Origin: Marinobacter halotolerans
GTDB lineage: Bacteria; Pseudomonadota; Gammaproteobacteria; Pseudomonadales; Oleiphilaceae
Direction: 5' to 3'
DNA: 64,000 nt
Assembly (NCBI RefSeq): GCF_008795985.1
Contig: NZ_VMHP01000001.1
Location: 682,001-746,000 of the forward strand
Part shown: positions 1 through 10,622 of the stretch, piece after piece
Layout of the letters: every line of letters starts with the position of its first letter
Numbering within the stretch: the first letter of the stretch is position 1
Made by a program: the position numbers and the translations under genes
The notes under the pieces: model-generated
Database searches by the model: none
Seen by the model: the letters and a program-made list of their open reading frames with translations, nothing else
Told to the model about the DNA's origin: nothing

Positions 1-194
1 TCAGTTTTGGGCCGGCGCCAACGAGCTTTGGCAGGGTTTTAGTGAGCATCACCCCCAACGCGGGGGACGCTCCGACGGTTTCATGGACCGCCGACTGGCA
101 CGGCACAGAGCCGCCCATTGAGGTGAAACTGCCAGGTTATAAACCAGTGGTGGCGGGCCCGGATTCGGGCTCCGCCACTCTGGAAAAGATCTGA
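1..194 (+). CDS. 3' end of an unidentified gene
   Basis: An open frame enters from the left edge and ends at TGA 192-194, giving about 63 residues that finish in ATLEKI. Codon choice is GC-rich at third positions like the neighbouring genes, so a real gene end is likely. The tail is rich in Pro, Gly, Thr and Val and I do not recognise a family. It converges on the aldolase gene. A GC-rich hairpin at 151-177 (TGGCGG/CCGCCA outer pairs) lies inside the tail and could help terminate either gene, but no T-run follows it. Confidence 0.45.
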   Translation, partial: SFGPAPTSFGRVLVSITPNAGDAPTVSWTADWHGTEPPIEVKLPGYKPVVAGPDSGSATLEKI

Positions 195-217
195 CCAGGA
201 AAGCCTGAAGAGCGGGC

Positions 218-1282
218 CTATCGGACCTTGGGGTCCAGCTCGCCGGCGGCGTAACGTTCGAACATGCGCTCGAGGTTCATCGGCTTGATCTTGTCGGCGT
301 TGCCGGCGGTTCCGAAGGCTTCATAGCGGGCGATACAGACTTCGGTCATCGCCTTCATGGTTTCTTTGAGGAGCTTGCGCGGGTCAAACTCGGCCGGGTT
401 CTGGGCCAGGAAGCGACGGGTCGCGCCGGTACTTGCCAGACGCAGGTCGGTGTCGATGTTGACCTTGCGAACGCCGTGTTTGATGCCTTCAACGATTTCC
501 TCAACCGGCACGCCGTAGGTTTCCGGAATCTCGCCGCCGTATTCGTTGATGATTTTCAGCCATTCCTGGGGCACGGAGCTGGAGCCATGCATGACCAGGT
601 GGGTATCCGGGATGCGGGCGTGGATCTTTTTGATCTGCTCGATGGCCAGGATGTCGCCGGTGGGCGGCCGGGTGAACTTGTAGGCGCCGTGGCTGGTGCC
701 GATGGCGATGGCCAGGGCGTCCACGTGGGTTTTCTTGACGAAGTCGGCGGCTTCTTCCGGATCGGTCAGCATCTGGCTGTGGTCCAGGGTGCCTTCGGCG
801 CCAATGCCGTCTTCTTCACCGGCCTGGCCGGTTTCCAGAGAGCCCAGGCAGCCCAGCTCGCCTTCCACGGATACGCCACAGGCGTGGGCCATTTCCACGG
901 TGCGACGGGTAACGTCGACGTTGTATTCGTAGTCGGTGGGGGTTTTGCCATCTTCACCGAGGGAGCCGTCCATCATTACGGAGCTGAAGCCCAGCTGAAT
1001 GGAGCGCTGGCACACGGACGGGCTGGTGCCGTGGTCCTGGTGCATGACCACGGGAATGTGGGGAAATTCTTCAATGGCCGCCAGAATGAGGTGGCGCAGG
1101 AAGGGGGCGCCAGCATATTTGCGGGCACCTGCAGAGGCCTGAACAATCACCGGTGAGTTGGTTTTGTCAGCCGCTTCCATGATGGCGCGCATCTGCTCAA
1201 GGTTGTTCACGTTGTAGGCCGGCACGCCATAACCGTGCTCGGCGGCGTGGTCCAGCAGTTGCCGCATCGATATCAGGGCCAT
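218..1282 (-). CDS. fba: Class II fructose-bisphosphate aldolase
   Basis: Cytosolic zinc-dependent aldolase that interconverts fructose 1,6-bisphosphate with dihydroxyacetone phosphate and glyceraldehyde 3-phosphate. The 354-residue length and sequence fit the class II 'Calvin cycle' subtype found in Pseudomonas-like bacteria. The metal-binding block VVMHQDHG near residue 80, the acidic GELG segment near 140 and the HGSSS phosphate-site block are all present. The start is supported by AAGGAGA eight bases upstream of the ATG. It lies last in the minus-strand order tkt-epd-pgk-fba but is separated from pgk by 243 bases holding a structured repeat, so it may have its own expression level. Confidence 0.96.
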   Translation of the reverse strand: MALISMRQLLDHAAEHGYGVPAYNVNNLEQMRAIMEAADKTNSPVIVQASAGARKYAGAPFLRHLILAAIEEFPHIPVVMHQDHGTSPSVCQRSIQLGFSSVMMDGSLGEDGKTPTDYEYNVDVTRRTVEMAHACGVSVEGELGCLGSLETGQAGEEDGIGAEGTLDHSQMLTDPEEAADFVKKTHVDALAIAIGTSHGAYKFTRPPTGDILAIEQIKKIHARIPDTHLVMHGSSSVPQEWLKIINEYGGEIPETYGVPVEEIVEGIKHGVRKVNIDTDLRLASTGATRRFLAQNPAEFDPRKLLKETMKAMTEVCIARYEAFGTAGNADKIKPMNLERMFERYAAGELDPKVR

Positions 1283-1369
1283 TGGGTTTGTCTCCTTGGT
1301 TTAACTTTGGGTCGGTAACTTTTTAGGTTCTATAGATTCTTTTATCGGGCAGAGCTTCGAGTCTGCTGC

Positions 1370-1477
1370 GGATAACAGGGTGGGGCCTTCACGGAACCGC
1401 TACGAGCACATCCATGTGCGCTTATCTCCGGCCATCCATGGCCTGCGAAATTCCGTGAAGGCCCCACCCTGTTATCC
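1370..1477 (-). repeat. Twin-hairpin structured repeat, copy 1
   Basis: The arms 1370-1396 and 1451-1477 are perfect 27-nt reverse complements. The 54-nt interior carries two short hairpins, GCACA-TCCA-TGTGC at about 1406-1419 and GGCCA-TCCA-TGGCC at about 1430-1443, so the element can fold into a three-way junction. The same core recurs at 51216-51326 with entirely different arms. It fills most of the pgk-fba gap; the remaining bases (1283-1369, 1478-1525) show only the fba ribosome-binding site. It could act as a terminator, an RNA processing or stability element, or a protein-binding RNA. The strand assigned follows the flanking genes. Confidence 0.85.
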
Positions 1478-1525
1478 TTGCGATTCTGGCTTTGGTCCTA
1501 CCACCGAAGCCGAATCAGCTATTAA

Positions 1526-2686
1526 TTATTCACCTCTCGCATCCAGCGCGGCAACCGCCGGCAGGGTTTTGCCTTCCACGAATTCCAGGAAGGCACCGCC
1601 GCCGGTGGAAATGTACGAGATTTTGTCACTCACACCGTACTTGTCAACGGCGGCCACTGTGTCGCCGCCACCAGCCAGGGAGAATGCATCGCTTTCTGCG
1701 ATGGCCTCAGCCAGTGCGCGGGTGCCGTTGCCGAACTGCTCGAACTCGAAGACGCCAACCGGGCCGTTCCACAGGATGGTTTTCGAGGATTTCAGCAGGC
1801 CGGCGAACTTGGAGGCGGTTTCAGGGCCCACGTCGAGGATCATATCGGCTTCGGTGACGTCGTCGATTTTCTTGACGGTGGCTTCTGCGGTTTCAGAGAA
1901 CTCGCTGGCAACCACCACATCTACCGGCAGCGGAATTGCCACGCGGGAGGCGATTTCTTTCGCGGTGTCGATCAGGTCGTGCTCGCACAACGATTTGCCC
2001 ACCGGGTGACCTGCCGCGGCCAGGAAGGTGTTGGCAATGCCGCCGCCGACGATGATGGAGTCGCACACCTTTTCCAAAGCGTTCAGTACGTCCAGCTTGG
2101 TGGATACCTTGGAGCCGCCAACGATGGCCACGACCGGTCGGGTCGGGTTATCCAGCGCCATGGCCAGGGCTTTCAGTTCTGCCGCCAACAGTGGGCCGGC
2201 GCAGGCTTCCGGGGCGAATCTGGCCACACCGTGAGTAGAGGCCTGGGCGCGGTGGGCGGTGCCAAAGGCGTCCATGACGTAGACGTCGCACAGGGCGGCG
2301 TATTTTTTGGACAGAGCTTCGTCGTCTTTTTTCTCGCCTTTGTTGAAGCGGACGTTCTCGAACAGGACGACTTCGCCGTCGCCGACTTCAACGCCGTCCA
2401 GGTAATCGGTAATCAGGCGTACCTCCTGGCCCAGCAGTTTGCCCAGGCGTTCCGCAACCGGCTTCATGGAGGAGGCTTCGTCGTACACGCCTTCTTCCGG
2501 GCGGCCCAGGTGGGACATCAGCATTACCCGGGCGCCGGCGTCTCTGGCGGCCTTAATGGTGGGCAGCGAGGCGCGGATTCGGGCGTCGCTGGTAACTTCG
2601 CCGTTTTTTACCGGTACGTTCAAATCTTCCCGGATCAGTACCCGCTTGCCCGCCAGGTCCAGATCGGTCATTTTCTTGATAGCCAT
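1526..2686 (-). CDS. pgk: Phosphoglycerate kinase
   Basis: Cytosolic glycolytic enzyme that transfers phosphate between 1,3-bisphosphoglycerate and ADP. The 386-residue product has the N-terminal substrate block REDLNVPV, the SHLGRP block, and the C-terminal nucleotide-binding GGGDTVAA and STGGGA segments. The frame is open 32 codons further upstream, into epd. I chose the ATG at 2686 because AGGGGA lies eight bases before it and the family begins at this point; the ATG four codons earlier sits directly on that ribosome site. It follows epd by 28 bases and is probably cotranscribed with tkt and epd. Confidence 0.96.
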   Translation of the reverse strand: MAIKKMTDLDLAGKRVLIREDLNVPVKNGEVTSDARIRASLPTIKAARDAGARVMLMSHLGRPEEGVYDEASSMKPVAERLGKLLGQEVRLITDYLDGVEVGDGEVVLFENVRFNKGEKKDDEALSKKYAALCDVYVMDAFGTAHRAQASTHGVARFAPEACAGPLLAAELKALAMALDNPTRPVVAIVGGSKVSTKLDVLNALEKVCDSIIVGGGIANTFLAAAGHPVGKSLCEHDLIDTAKEIASRVAIPLPVDVVVASEFSETAEATVKKIDDVTEADMILDVGPETASKFAGLLKSSKTILWNGPVGVFEFEQFGNGTRALAEAIAESDAFSLAGGGDTVAAVDKYGVSDKISYISTGGGAFLEFVEGKTLPAVAALDARGE

Positions 2687-2714
2687 AGTGTTCATCCCCT
2701 GATCATAAATAAGG

Positions 2715-3752
2715 TCAGTCGCCAGACAGCCAGTACTTGCTGACGTCCAGCATCCGATTTGCGAACCCCCATTCGTTATCAAACCAGCAGAGCACCTTTA
2801 CCATGGTGCCGCCGGTTACACGCGTCTGGCCGCCGTCCACGATGCCGGAATGGGCGTCGTGGTTGAAGTCGGAGCTGGCCAGAAGCTCATCGGTGTAGCC
2901 CATGATGTATTTCAACGGGCCCTGGGCGGCGTTTTTTAATAGGTTATTCACCGCCTCCACCGAGGTGTTTTCACGAACGTTCACCACCATATCGATGGCG
3001 GAAACGTTCATTGTGGGTACGCGCATGGCTACGGAGCTGAATCGGCCTTCCATATGGGGAAGCAGGCGTTCAATTCCTTTGGCCAGGCCGGTATCCACGG
3101 GAACAATGTTGTGCAGCGCGCTGCGGGTTCGGCGCAGATCCTGATGATGGTAGGCGTCAATCACGGGCTGGTCGTTCATGGCCGCGTGAATAGTGGTCGT
3201 GCTTCCCTGTTCTACACCGAAAGCGTCATCCAGCACCTTGATCACCGGCACCACGCAATTGGTGGTGCAGGAGGCGGCTGCCACAATGCGGTCTGTGGCA
3301 GCCAACTGCTGGTGGTTGACGCCATAGACGACCGTGCGATCCACATCGGATTCCGCCGGCTGCGAGAACAGCAGGCGACCGGCTCCGGAATCCAGGTGCT
3401 GTTGTGCGGTTGCCCGGTCGGTGAAAGCACCGGAGCATTCCAGCACCAGGTCCACACCCAGCTCGTCCCAGGGCAGGTCCGCCGCATCGGCATGGCGAAG
3501 CACCCGAATACGGTCACCGTTCACCAGCAGGGAGTCACCTTCCACGGTCACATCACCCTGAAACCGGCCATGAGTCGAGTCATAGCGGGTCAGATGGGCA
3601 ATGGTGTCTATATCCGCCAGCTCGTTAATCGCGACTACCTGCAGGTGGTCGCGAAAATGGTTCTCATAGAGCGCCCGCAGCACGCACTGACCGATACGGC
3701 CGTATCCGTTGATGGCGATGCGATACGGTGCGTTCGGTGTCATAAGGGTCAT
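2715..3752 (-). CDS. epd: Erythrose-4-phosphate / GAPDH-family dehydrogenase
   Basis: NAD-dependent aldehyde dehydrogenase of the GAPDH superfamily, 345 residues. It has the N-terminal Rossmann block INGYGRIGQ, the catalytic ASCTTNC block near residue 155, and the late [12 protein letters not shown] block. Features such as [22 protein letters not shown] and [12 protein letters not shown] resemble E. coli Epd (pyridoxal phosphate pathway) more than GapA. The neighbours tkt and pgk fit either an Epd or a glycolytic role, so substrate preference is unproven. The start overlaps the tkt stop (TGATG), which implies translational coupling; a second ATG three codons in is possible. Confidence 0.88.
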   Translation of the reverse strand: MTLMTPNAPYRIAINGYGRIGQCVLRALYENHFRDHLQVVAINELADIDTIAHLTRYDSTHGRFQGDVTVEGDSLLVNGDRIRVLRHADAADLPWDELGVDLVLECSGAFTDRATAQQHLDSGAGRLLFSQPAESDVDRTVVYGVNHQQLAATDRIVAAASCTTNCVVPVIKVLDDAFGVEQGSTTTIHAAMNDQPVIDAYHHQDLRRTRSALHNIVPVDTGLAKGIERLLPHMEGRFSSVAMRVPTMNVSAIDMVVNVRENTSVEAVNNLLKNAAQGPLKYIMGYTDELLASSDFNHDAHSGIVDGGQTRVTGGTMVKVLCWFDNEWGFANRMLDVSKYWLSGD

Positions 3753-5752
3753 CAGGCTTCCAGCAACTCACCGGCAGTCGCAATGATGTTGTCGACGGTG
3801 AAGCCGAACTCTTTGAACAGATCGCCGGCAGGGGCTGACTCACCAAAGGTAGTCATACCCACGATGCGGCCGTCGAGGCCCACATACTTGTACCAGTAGT
3901 CCGCAATGCTCGCTTCAACCGCAACACGGTTGGTGACTTCCAGCGGGAGCACTTCCTGTTTGTAGGCGGCGCTCTGGGCGTCGAAGGTGTCAGTGCTGGG
4001 CATGGACACCACACGCACTTTATTGCCCTTTTCACGCAGAGTCGCAGCAGCATCCTGAGCCAGGCCCAGTTCGCCACCGGTGGCAATCAGAATCAGGTCC
4101 GGCGTGCCTTCGCTGTCAGACAGGATGTAGCCGCCTTTGGCGATGTTCTGCAGCTGGGTAGCGTCCCGATCCTGATGCGGCAGGCCTTGGCGGGAAAAGA
4201 CCAGAGCAGTGGGGCCGTCCGTGCGTTCAAGAGCGGCTTTCCAGGCAACAGCGGATTCCACGGTGTCGGCCGGGCGCCAGGTGCTCATGTTCGGCGTGGT
4301 GCGCAGGCTGGCCAGTTGTTCAACGGGCTGGTGCGTGGGGCCGTCTTCACCCAGGCCGATGGAGTCGTGGGTGAACACATAGATCGAGCGCTGCTTCATC
4401 AGCGCCGCCATACGGACTGCGTTGCGGCAGTATTCCATGAAGATCAGGAAGGTGGCGCCGTAAGGCACAAAACCACCGTGCAGGGCCACGCCGTTCATGA
4501 TGGCGGCCATGCCGAACTCGCGAACGCCGTAATAGACGTAGTTGCCGCTGGCATCTTTGCTAGTCAGCGGCTTGCTGTCCTTCCAGATGGTGAGGTTCGA
4601 GCCGGCCAGGTCGGCGGAGCCACCGAGCAGCTCGGGCAGATGCGGGCCGAAGGCGTTCAGGGTGTTCTGGGAGGCCTTGCGGCTGGCAATGGTCTCGCCT
4701 TTTTCCTGGCATTCCTCGATGTAGGCCTGGGCCTTGTCAGCGAAGTCGGTCGGCAGTTTGCCGGCCATCCGGCGCTCGAATTCGGCGGCCAGTTCCGGCT
4801 CGGCCTTCTTGTACGCGGCAAATGCCTCTTCCCACTCGGATTCTGCGGCGGCGCCTTTGTCGCGGGCATCCCACTCGCTGTAGATTTCCGACGGGATTTC
4901 GAAATCGCCGTAGTTCCAGCCCAGCTTTTCACGGGTCAGGGCAATCTCGTCCTCACCCAGGGCCGCGCCGTGACAGGCTTCAGTGCCCTGCTTGTTGGGT
5001 GAACCGAAACCGATGATGGTCTTGCAGCAGATCAGCGTGGGCTGGGTGGTGTTGGCGCGGGCGGCTTCAATGGCAGCGCGCACGGTCTCCGGGTTGTGGC
5101 CGTCCACTGCCGGAATAACCTGCCAGCCGTAGGCCTCGAAACGTTTCGGGGTGTCGTCGGTGAACCAGCCGTCTACTTCGCCGTCGATGGAAATGCCGTT
5201 GTCGTCGTAGAACATCACCAGCTTGCCCAGGCCCAGAGTGCCGGCAAGGGAAGACACCTCGTGAGAGATGCCTTCCATCAGGCAGCCATCGCCCAGAAAG
5301 GCATAGGTGTAATGATCGACGATGTTATGACCGGGGCGGTTGAACTGCTCACCCAGGGTTTTCTCCGCCAGCGCAAAACCAACCGCATTGGCAATACCCT
5401 GACCCAGCGGGCCAGTGGTGGTCTCAACACCCGGGGTGTAGCCATATTCGGGGTGGCCCGGAGTCTTGGAGTGGAGCTGACGGAAGTTCTTGATGTCATC
5501 AATGGAGACGTCGTAGCCGCTCAGGTGCAGCAGGGAATACTGCAGCATGGATCCGTGGCCGTTGGACAACACAAAGCGATCCCGGTTGGGCCATTTCGGA
5601 TTGGCCGGATTGTGGCAGAGGAAATCATTCCAGAGGACCTCGGCGATATCCGCCATGCCCATGGGTGCGCCCGGGTGGCCGGATTTGGCTTTCTGAACCG
5701 CATCCATGCTCAGCGCGCGAATGGCGTTGGCGAGATCTGTGCGAGACGGCAT
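3752..5752 (-). CDS. tktA: Transketolase
   Basis: Thiamine-diphosphate enzyme that moves two-carbon ketol units between sugar phosphates in the pentose phosphate pathway. The 666-residue length is standard. The TPP-binding block GDGCLMEG occurs near residue 155 with DDNGISIDG downstream, followed by the pyrimidine-binding domain with the [15 protein letters not shown] block and the C-terminal domain. TGGAGAAA precedes the ATG. It heads the tkt-epd-pgk order, diverges from the sahR gene, and its stop overlaps the epd start. Confidence 0.96.
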   Translation of the reverse strand: MPSRTDLANAIRALSMDAVQKAKSGHPGAPMGMADIAEVLWNDFLCHNPANPKWPNRDRFVLSNGHGSMLQYSLLHLSGYDVSIDDIKNFRQLHSKTPGHPEYGYTPGVETTTGPLGQGIANAVGFALAEKTLGEQFNRPGHNIVDHYTYAFLGDGCLMEGISHEVSSLAGTLGLGKLVMFYDDNGISIDGEVDGWFTDDTPKRFEAYGWQVIPAVDGHNPETVRAAIEAARANTTQPTLICCKTIIGFGSPNKQGTEACHGAALGEDEIALTREKLGWNYGDFEIPSEIYSEWDARDKGAAAESEWEEAFAAYKKAEPELAAEFERRMAGKLPTDFADKAQAYIEECQEKGETIASRKASQNTLNAFGPHLPELLGGSADLAGSNLTIWKDSKPLTSKDASGNYVYYGVREFGMAAIMNGVALHGGFVPYGATFLIFMEYCRNAVRMAALMKQRSIYVFTHDSIGLGEDGPTHQPVEQLASLRTTPNMSTWRPADTVESAVAWKAALERTDGPTALVFSRQGLPHQDRDATQLQNIAKGGYILSDSEGTPDLILIATGGELGLAQDAAATLREKGNKVRVVSMPSTDTFDAQSAAYKQEVLPLEVTNRVAVEASIADYWYKYVGLDGRIVGMTTFGESAPAGDLFKEFGFTVDNIIATAGELLEA

Positions 5753-5932
5753 TGACGTTTCTCCAGTGTTTTGTCAGCGATAGAACGCAATATGTGAAAT
5801 TAACGGAACAGCGAAAAATAAGGCGCGTATTTTCGCCGATTAGTGACCGCCGGGGCAAATGAACCTCCGTCTTTTTGCGCGACAGATTTCCACGGATAAA
5901 AAAGCGCCTGCCAAATCAATGCACCTGAAGCT

Positions 5933-5952
5933 ATATCAATTTTTTTTGATAT
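5933..5952. promoter_or_regulatory. Candidate SahR operator upstream of sahR
   Basis: Perfect palindrome ATATCAA-N6-TTGATAT, 42 bases before the sahR start. The same arms and spacing recur at 7037-7056 just before metK. The regulator next to it is of the type that controls the S-adenosylhomocysteine cycle, so autoregulation is the simplest reading. Confidence 0.75.
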
Positions 5953-5993
5953 TGCTATTGATCCTTCAAAAGATCCGCCCTAGACTCCCTTTC

Positions 5994-7019
5994 ATGACAT
6001 CTACCCCCGCAGTTTCGCCAAAAGATCATCCGCCCCGGGCCGACCATTCGTCCGCGGTCGATACGCTTGCGCCCATCTTCAAGGCAAGCGGCGATCCCCT
6101 GCGGCTGGAAATTCTGCGCGTACTGCGCCGCGACACCTTTGGTGTACTGGAGCTCAGCCAGCTTTTCGACATGCGCCAGTCGGGCATGAGCCACCACCTG
6201 AAGGTGATGCATAAAGCTGGCCTGCTGGAGCCCCAACGGGAAGGCAACGCCATCTTCTATCGGCGGCCACTAAGCCTGGACAGCGACAAGTTGACCGACG
6301 GAACCATCCGGCAGATTTTCGAAGCGGTCGACCGCATTCCCCTGCCCGCACACCTGCAGGAGAAGATCCAGGCGATCCGCAATCAGCGGGCCGATCAGTC
6401 CCAGGCTTTCTTTGCCCGCTACGCGGAAAAATTCCGCGAACAGCAGGAGCTGATTGCTGCCTTCGAACTCTATGCAAAACCGGTTGCGGACCTTATTCGC
6501 CAGCGCTCGCAGAAAAACAAGTGGAAGACCGCCCTGGAAATCGGCCCCGGCGAGGGCGGATTCCTGCCGGTCCTGTCCAGAACCTGTGAACACGTGGTGG
6601 CCCTGGACAACTCCCGCGACATGCTGGCCAAGGCCACACGCACCTGTATTGATGAACGTCTGAACAATATTGACCTGATTGAGGGCGTGACCGACAACCT
6701 GCTGGCCCGGGGCGATGCGTTCGACCTGGTGGTCGCCAACATGGTGCTGCACCATGTGCCCAGCCCGGCAGACATCTTCCTGGACGCCGCAGCCCTTATG
6801 AACACCGGAGGCTGCCTGGTCATCAGCGACCTGTGCAGTCACGACCAGGACTGGGCCAAGGAGAACTGCGGTGACCTCTGGCTGGGCTTCGAACCGGAAG
6901 AACTGACCAGTTGGGCCTCGGACGCCGGGCTGGACGCGGGCGAGTCCCTGTTTATCGGATTACGTAACGGCTTTCAGGTACAGGTCAGAGAATTCTGGAA
7001 AACCAAAGACGACGCGTGA
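5994..7019 (+). CDS. sahR: ArsR-type regulator with SAM/SAH-binding methyltransferase domain
   Basis: The 341-residue product joins an ArsR winged helix-turn-helix (about residues 20-95, with recognition segment MRQSGMSHHLKVMHKAGLL) to a methyltransferase-like fold with motif I LEIGPGEGGF near residue 183. Regulators of this architecture, named SahR in Proteobacteria, sense S-adenosylhomocysteine and control methionine-cycle genes; here metK, ahcY and metF follow directly. The open frame begins 45 codons earlier, but that part overlaps the palindrome and reads as AT-rich leader, so I prefer the ATG at 5994. Whether the methyltransferase domain is catalytic cannot be seen. Confidence 0.88.
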   Translation: MTSTPAVSPKDHPPRADHSSAVDTLAPIFKASGDPLRLEILRVLRRDTFGVLELSQLFDMRQSGMSHHLKVMHKAGLLEPQREGNAIFYRRPLSLDSDKLTDGTIRQIFEAVDRIPLPAHLQEKIQAIRNQRADQSQAFFARYAEKFREQQELIAAFELYAKPVADLIRQRSQKNKWKTALEIGPGEGGFLPVLSRTCEHVVALDNSRDMLAKATRTCIDERLNNIDLIEGVTDNLLARGDAFDLVVANMVLHHVPSPADIFLDAAALMNTGGCLVISDLCSHDQDWAKENCGDLWLGFEPEELTSWASDAGLDAGESLFIGLRNGFQVQVREFWKTKDDA

Positions 7020-7036
7020 CGTGAAATATCGAACGC

Positions 7037-7056
7037 ATATCAAAGTTTTTTGATAT
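7037..7056. promoter_or_regulatory. Candidate SahR operator upstream of metK
   Basis: Second perfect ATATCAA-N6-TTGATAT palindrome, 58 bases before the metK start and 17 bases after the sahR stop. Identical arms and identical six-base spacing to the site before sahR make a shared regulator very likely. Confidence 0.8.
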
Positions 7057-7114
7057 AGAATTGTGTACAGTTCGTACAGTAACCCATAACAACGCTTATA
7101 GAGGAAAAGCACCT

Positions 7115-8305
7115 ATGGCTGACTACAGCATCTTTACTTCCGAATCGGTCTCAGAGGGCCATCCTGACAAACTGGCAGACCAGATTTCCGATGCCGTACT
7201 CGACGCTATTCTTGTGGACGACCCACACGCCCGGGTTGCCTGCGAAACCATGGTGAAAACCGGTGTGGCCATCGTCGGCGGTGAAATCACCACCAACGCC
7301 TGGGTCGACCTGGAAGATCTGGTGCGTGGTGTGATCAAAGACATCGGCTACACCTCCTCAAAGGTAGGCTACGACGCCGACACCTGCGGCATCATCAACA
7401 TCATCGGCAAGCAGTCGGTGGATATTGCCCAGGGCGTTGACCGCAAGAAGCCGGAAGACCAGGGCGCCGGTGACCAGGGCCTGATGTTCGGCTACGCCAG
7501 CAACGAAACCGAAGTACTGATGCCGGCGCCGATCACCTTCGCCCATCGCCTGATGGAGCGTCAGGCCGAAGCGCGCAAAGGCGGCCTGCTGCCGTGGCTG
7601 CGCCCGGACGCGAAGAGCCAGGTCACCTGCAGCTACAAAGACGGCCGCGTGTCCGGCATCGACGCGGTGGTTCTGTCCACCCAGCACGATGAAGACGTAT
7701 CCCAGGCCGACCTGAAAGAGGCGGTGATGGAGCTGATCGTCAAGAACGTACTGCCGGCCGAGCTGCTGCACAAAGGCACAGAATTCCACATCAACCCGAC
7801 CGGCAAATTCGTCATCGGCGGCCCGGTTGGTGACTGTGGCCTGACCGGCCGCAAAATCATCGTGGACACCTACGGCGGCATGGCACGCCACGGTGGCGGC
7901 GCCTTCTCCGGCAAAGACCCGTCAAAGGTTGACCGCTCCGCCGCTTACGCCGGCCGCTACGTCGCCAAGAACATCGTCGCCGCCGGCCTGGCCGACAAGT
8001 GCGAGATCCAGGTGTCCTACGCCATCGGCGTGGCCCAGCCAACATCGATCTCTCTGAACACGTTCGGCACTGGCAAGATCAGTGATGACAAGATCATCAA
8101 ACTGGTTCGCGAGCATTTCGACCTGCGCCCGTATGCGATCACCAACATGCTGGACCTGCTGCACCCGATGTACCGGGCCACAGCAGCCTACGGTCACTTC
8201 GGGCGCGAGCCAAAAGAAGTCACCGTGGGTGGAAAGACCTTTACCACTTTCCCATGGGAGAAGACCGACCGCGCTGCCTTGTTGAAAGACGCCGCCGGCA
8301 TTTAA
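7115..8305 (+). CDS. metK: S-adenosylmethionine synthetase
   Basis: Makes S-adenosylmethionine from methionine and ATP in the cytosol. The product has 396 residues. The N-terminal [11 protein letters not shown] block holds the ATP-binding His, [12 protein letters not shown] is the family hexapeptide region near residue 125, and [19 protein letters not shown] is the glycine-rich phosphate-binding block near residue 265. The start at 7115 has AGAGGAAA upstream; an upstream in-frame start codon at 7061 falls at the palindrome and is unlikely. It is the first gene of metK-ahcY-metF. Confidence 0.97.
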   Translation: MADYSIFTSESVSEGHPDKLADQISDAVLDAILVDDPHARVACETMVKTGVAIVGGEITTNAWVDLEDLVRGVIKDIGYTSSKVGYDADTCGIINIIGKQSVDIAQGVDRKKPEDQGAGDQGLMFGYASNETEVLMPAPITFAHRLMERQAEARKGGLLPWLRPDAKSQVTCSYKDGRVSGIDAVVLSTQHDEDVSQADLKEAVMELIVKNVLPAELLHKGTEFHINPTGKFVIGGPVGDCGLTGRKIIVDTYGGMARHGGGAFSGKDPSKVDRSAAYAGRYVAKNIVAAGLADKCEIQVSYAIGVAQPTSISLNTFGTGKISDDKIIKLVREHFDLRPYAITNMLDLLHPMYRATAAYGHFGREPKEVTVGGKTFTTFPWEKTDRAALLKDAAGI

Positions 8306-8345
8306 CCGAATTCATTTAAGACGTTTACACGCACAGGAGAACACC

Positions 8346-9740
8346 ATGAGCACTCCAGCAGAAAAACTTCAGCAGTTTAACGACTACAAAGTACGCGATA
8401 TCACCCTGGCGGCCTGGGGCCGTAAAGAGATCAACATCGCCGAAGGCGAAATGCCAGCACTGATCAAGCTTCGTGAGAAGTATAGAAGCGAGCAGCCGCT
8501 GAAAGGCGCGAACATCATGGGCTGCATCCACATGACCATCCAGACCGCCGTGCTGATCGAAACACTGATCGAACTGGGCGCCAACGTACGCTGGTCATCG
8601 TGCAACATCTTCTCTACCCAGGATCAGGCCGCGGCCGCCATCGCCGAGCGCGGTATCCCCGTATTCGCGTGGAAAGGCGAAACCGACGAAGAGTACGACT
8701 GGTGCCTCGAGCGCACCGTTGGTGCGGACGTTGAAGGCTGGGAACCCAACATGATTCTGGACGACGGCGGTGACCTGACGGCCCTGCTGCACGAAAAGTA
8801 TCCGGAAATCCTGCGCAACTGCCACGGCGTGACCGAAGAGACCACCACCGGTGTTCACCGCCTGCAGGAAATGATGCGCGAAGGCACGCTGAAAATTCCG
8901 GCCATCAACGTCAACGACGCGGTGACCAAGTCCAAGAACGACAACAAGTACGGCTGTCGCCACAGCCTGAACGACGCCATCAAGCGCGCTACCGACCACC
9001 TGATGTCCGGCAAGAAAGCGCTGGTCATCGGCTATGGTGACGTGGGCAAAGGCTCCGCCGCTTCCCTGCGCCAGGAAGGCATGATCGTGAAGGTGACCGA
9101 ATCCGATCCGATCTGCGCCATGCAGGCCTGCATGGACGGCTTTGAAGTGGTTTCACCCTACATCAACGGCGTGAACACCGGTACCGAAGCAGGCATCAAC
9201 AAGGAACTGCTGCGCAACACCGACATCCTGGTCACCACCACCGGCAACATGAACGTGTGTGATGCCAACATGCTTAAGGCGATCAAGAGCGGCGCTATTG
9301 TGTGCAACATCGGCCACTTCGATAACGAAATCGATACCGCCTACATGCGCAAGAACTGGGAATGGGACGAAGTAAAGCCGCAGGTTCACGTGATCTACCG
9401 TGACAAGGCCGCCAACGACCACCTGTTGCTGCTGTCCGAAGGCCGCCTGGTGAACCTGGGTAACGCAACCGGCCATCCGTCACGCATCATGGACGGCTCG
9501 TTTGCCAACCAGGTACTGGCACAGATGCATCTGTTCGAGCGCAAGTTTGCCGACCTGCCGGAAGAGGCCCGTGAAAAGGGCATCTACGTACAGGTTCTGC
9601 CAAAGCACCTGGACGAAGAAGTCGCCCGCGCCATGGTAGAGGGTTTCGGTGGCGTCATGACCAAAATGACGCCGGAGCAGGCCAAGTACATCGGCGTACC
9701 GGTCGAAGGCCCGTACAAGCCGGAAAGCTACAAGTACTGA
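8346..9740 (+). CDS. ahcY: Adenosylhomocysteinase
   Basis: Hydrolyses S-adenosylhomocysteine to adenosine and homocysteine, removing the inhibitor made by SAM-dependent methyltransferases. The 464-residue form is the longer bacterial type. [14 protein letters not shown] near residue 227 is the NAD-binding glycine loop, and the C-terminal KPESYKY ending is typical. CAGGAGA precedes the ATG. It lies 40 bases after metK and 12 bases before metF, consistent with one operon for recycling the methyl donor. Confidence 0.97.
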   Translation: MSTPAEKLQQFNDYKVRDITLAAWGRKEINIAEGEMPALIKLREKYRSEQPLKGANIMGCIHMTIQTAVLIETLIELGANVRWSSCNIFSTQDQAAAAIAERGIPVFAWKGETDEEYDWCLERTVGADVEGWEPNMILDDGGDLTALLHEKYPEILRNCHGVTEETTTGVHRLQEMMREGTLKIPAINVNDAVTKSKNDNKYGCRHSLNDAIKRATDHLMSGKKALVIGYGDVGKGSAASLRQEGMIVKVTESDPICAMQACMDGFEVVSPYINGVNTGTEAGINKELLRNTDILVTTTGNMNVCDANMLKAIKSGAIVCNIGHFDNEIDTAYMRKNWEWDEVKPQVHVIYRDKAANDHLLLLSEGRLVNLGNATGHPSRIMDGSFANQVLAQMHLFERKFADLPEEAREKGIYVQVLPKHLDEEVARAMVEGFGGVMTKMTPEQAKYIGVPVEGPYKPESYKY

Positions 9741-9752
9741 TTGGGTAACAAC

Positions 9753-10622
9753 ATGGAATCCCAGAAGCAGTTCAAGCGCCGTTTCAGCTTTGAATTCTTC
9801 CCGCCCAAAACAGATGCGGGCAAGGAAAAACTGCAAACGGTGCGAGGCCAGCTGGCCGAGGTTGATCCGGATTTTTTCTCGGTCACCTTTGGTGCGGGCG
9901 GTTCAACCCGTGACCGCACCATCGAAACCGTGCTGAACCTTCACAAACAGGGCATTTCCACAGCGCCCCACCTTTCCTGCGTCGGGGGCACCCGGCAGGA
10001 AATCGGGGAGTTGCTGGATCTGTACCGGGAAAACGGTGTCAACCGGATCGTCGCCCTTCGGGGCGACATGCCCTCGGGCATGGGCGCGGCCGGTGAGCTG
10101 CGCTACGCCAACGAGCTGGTGAGCTTTATCCGCGAGCACAGCGGCGATACCTTCAACCTGGAAGTCGCGGCCTACCCGGAGTTTCATCCCCAGGCCCGTA
10201 CCGCTGAAGAAGACCTGAAAAACTTCGCCCGCAAGGTCGAAGCTGGCGCCAACAGCGCTATTACCCAGTACTTCTTTAACGCGGACAGCTACTTCTATTT
10301 CATCGATCGTCTGGAAAAGATGGGCGTTACCATACCGGTGGTGCCCGGCATCATGCCGATCGTGAATTTCACCAATCTGACACGCTTTTCCGACATGTGC
10401 GGTGCGGAAATTCCCCGCTGGATTCGCAAGCAGCTGGAAGCCTACGGCGACGACAGCGACAGCATCCGCAAGTTCGGCGAAGAAGTCGTGACCCGCATGT
10501 GCGAGAAGTTGCTACAGGCAGGCGCCCCCGGCCTTCACTTCTACACACTGAACCAGGCGGAACCCAGCCTCAGCATCTGGAAAAACCTCGGCATTGGCGA
10601 GCGGGAAAAAATCGCCTTTTAA
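9753..10622 (+). CDS. metF: 5,10-methylenetetrahydrofolate reductase
   Basis: FAD-containing TIM-barrel enzyme that reduces methylene-THF to methyl-THF, the methyl source for remaking methionine from homocysteine. The 289-residue product shows the family opening FSFEFFPPKT, the SVTFGAGGS block and ITQYFFNADSY. I chose the ATG at 9753; a TTG at 9741, immediately after the ahcY stop, is in frame but lies upstream of the conserved N-terminus. The ribosome site is weak (GGGTAAC), which suggests coupling to ahcY. Confidence 0.95.
   Translation: MESQKQFKRRFSFEFFPPKTDAGKEKLQTVRGQLAEVDPDFFSVTFGAGGSTRDRTIETVLNLHKQGISTAPHLSCVGGTRQEIGELLDLYRENGVNRIVALRGDMPSGMGAAGELRYANELVSFIREHSGDTFNLEVAAYPEFHPQARTAEEDLKNFARKVEAGANSAITQYFFNADSYFYFIDRLEKMGVTIPVVPGIMPIVNFTNLTRFSDMCGAEIPRWIRKQLEAYGDDSDSIRKFGEEVVTRMCEKLLQAGAPGLHFYTLNQAEPSLSIWKNLGIGEREKIAF

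Noticed and set aside
1370..1477. Repeat copy 1 as an insertion sequence or miniature transposon end pair
   Set aside because: No transposase, no target duplication seen, and the arms differ completely from copy 2, unlike terminal inverted repeats.
7062..7080. GTGTACAG...CGTACAG before metK, resembling the DesT-type operator
   Set aside because: Arms are not a full palindrome and the SahR palindrome next to it explains control of metK better.
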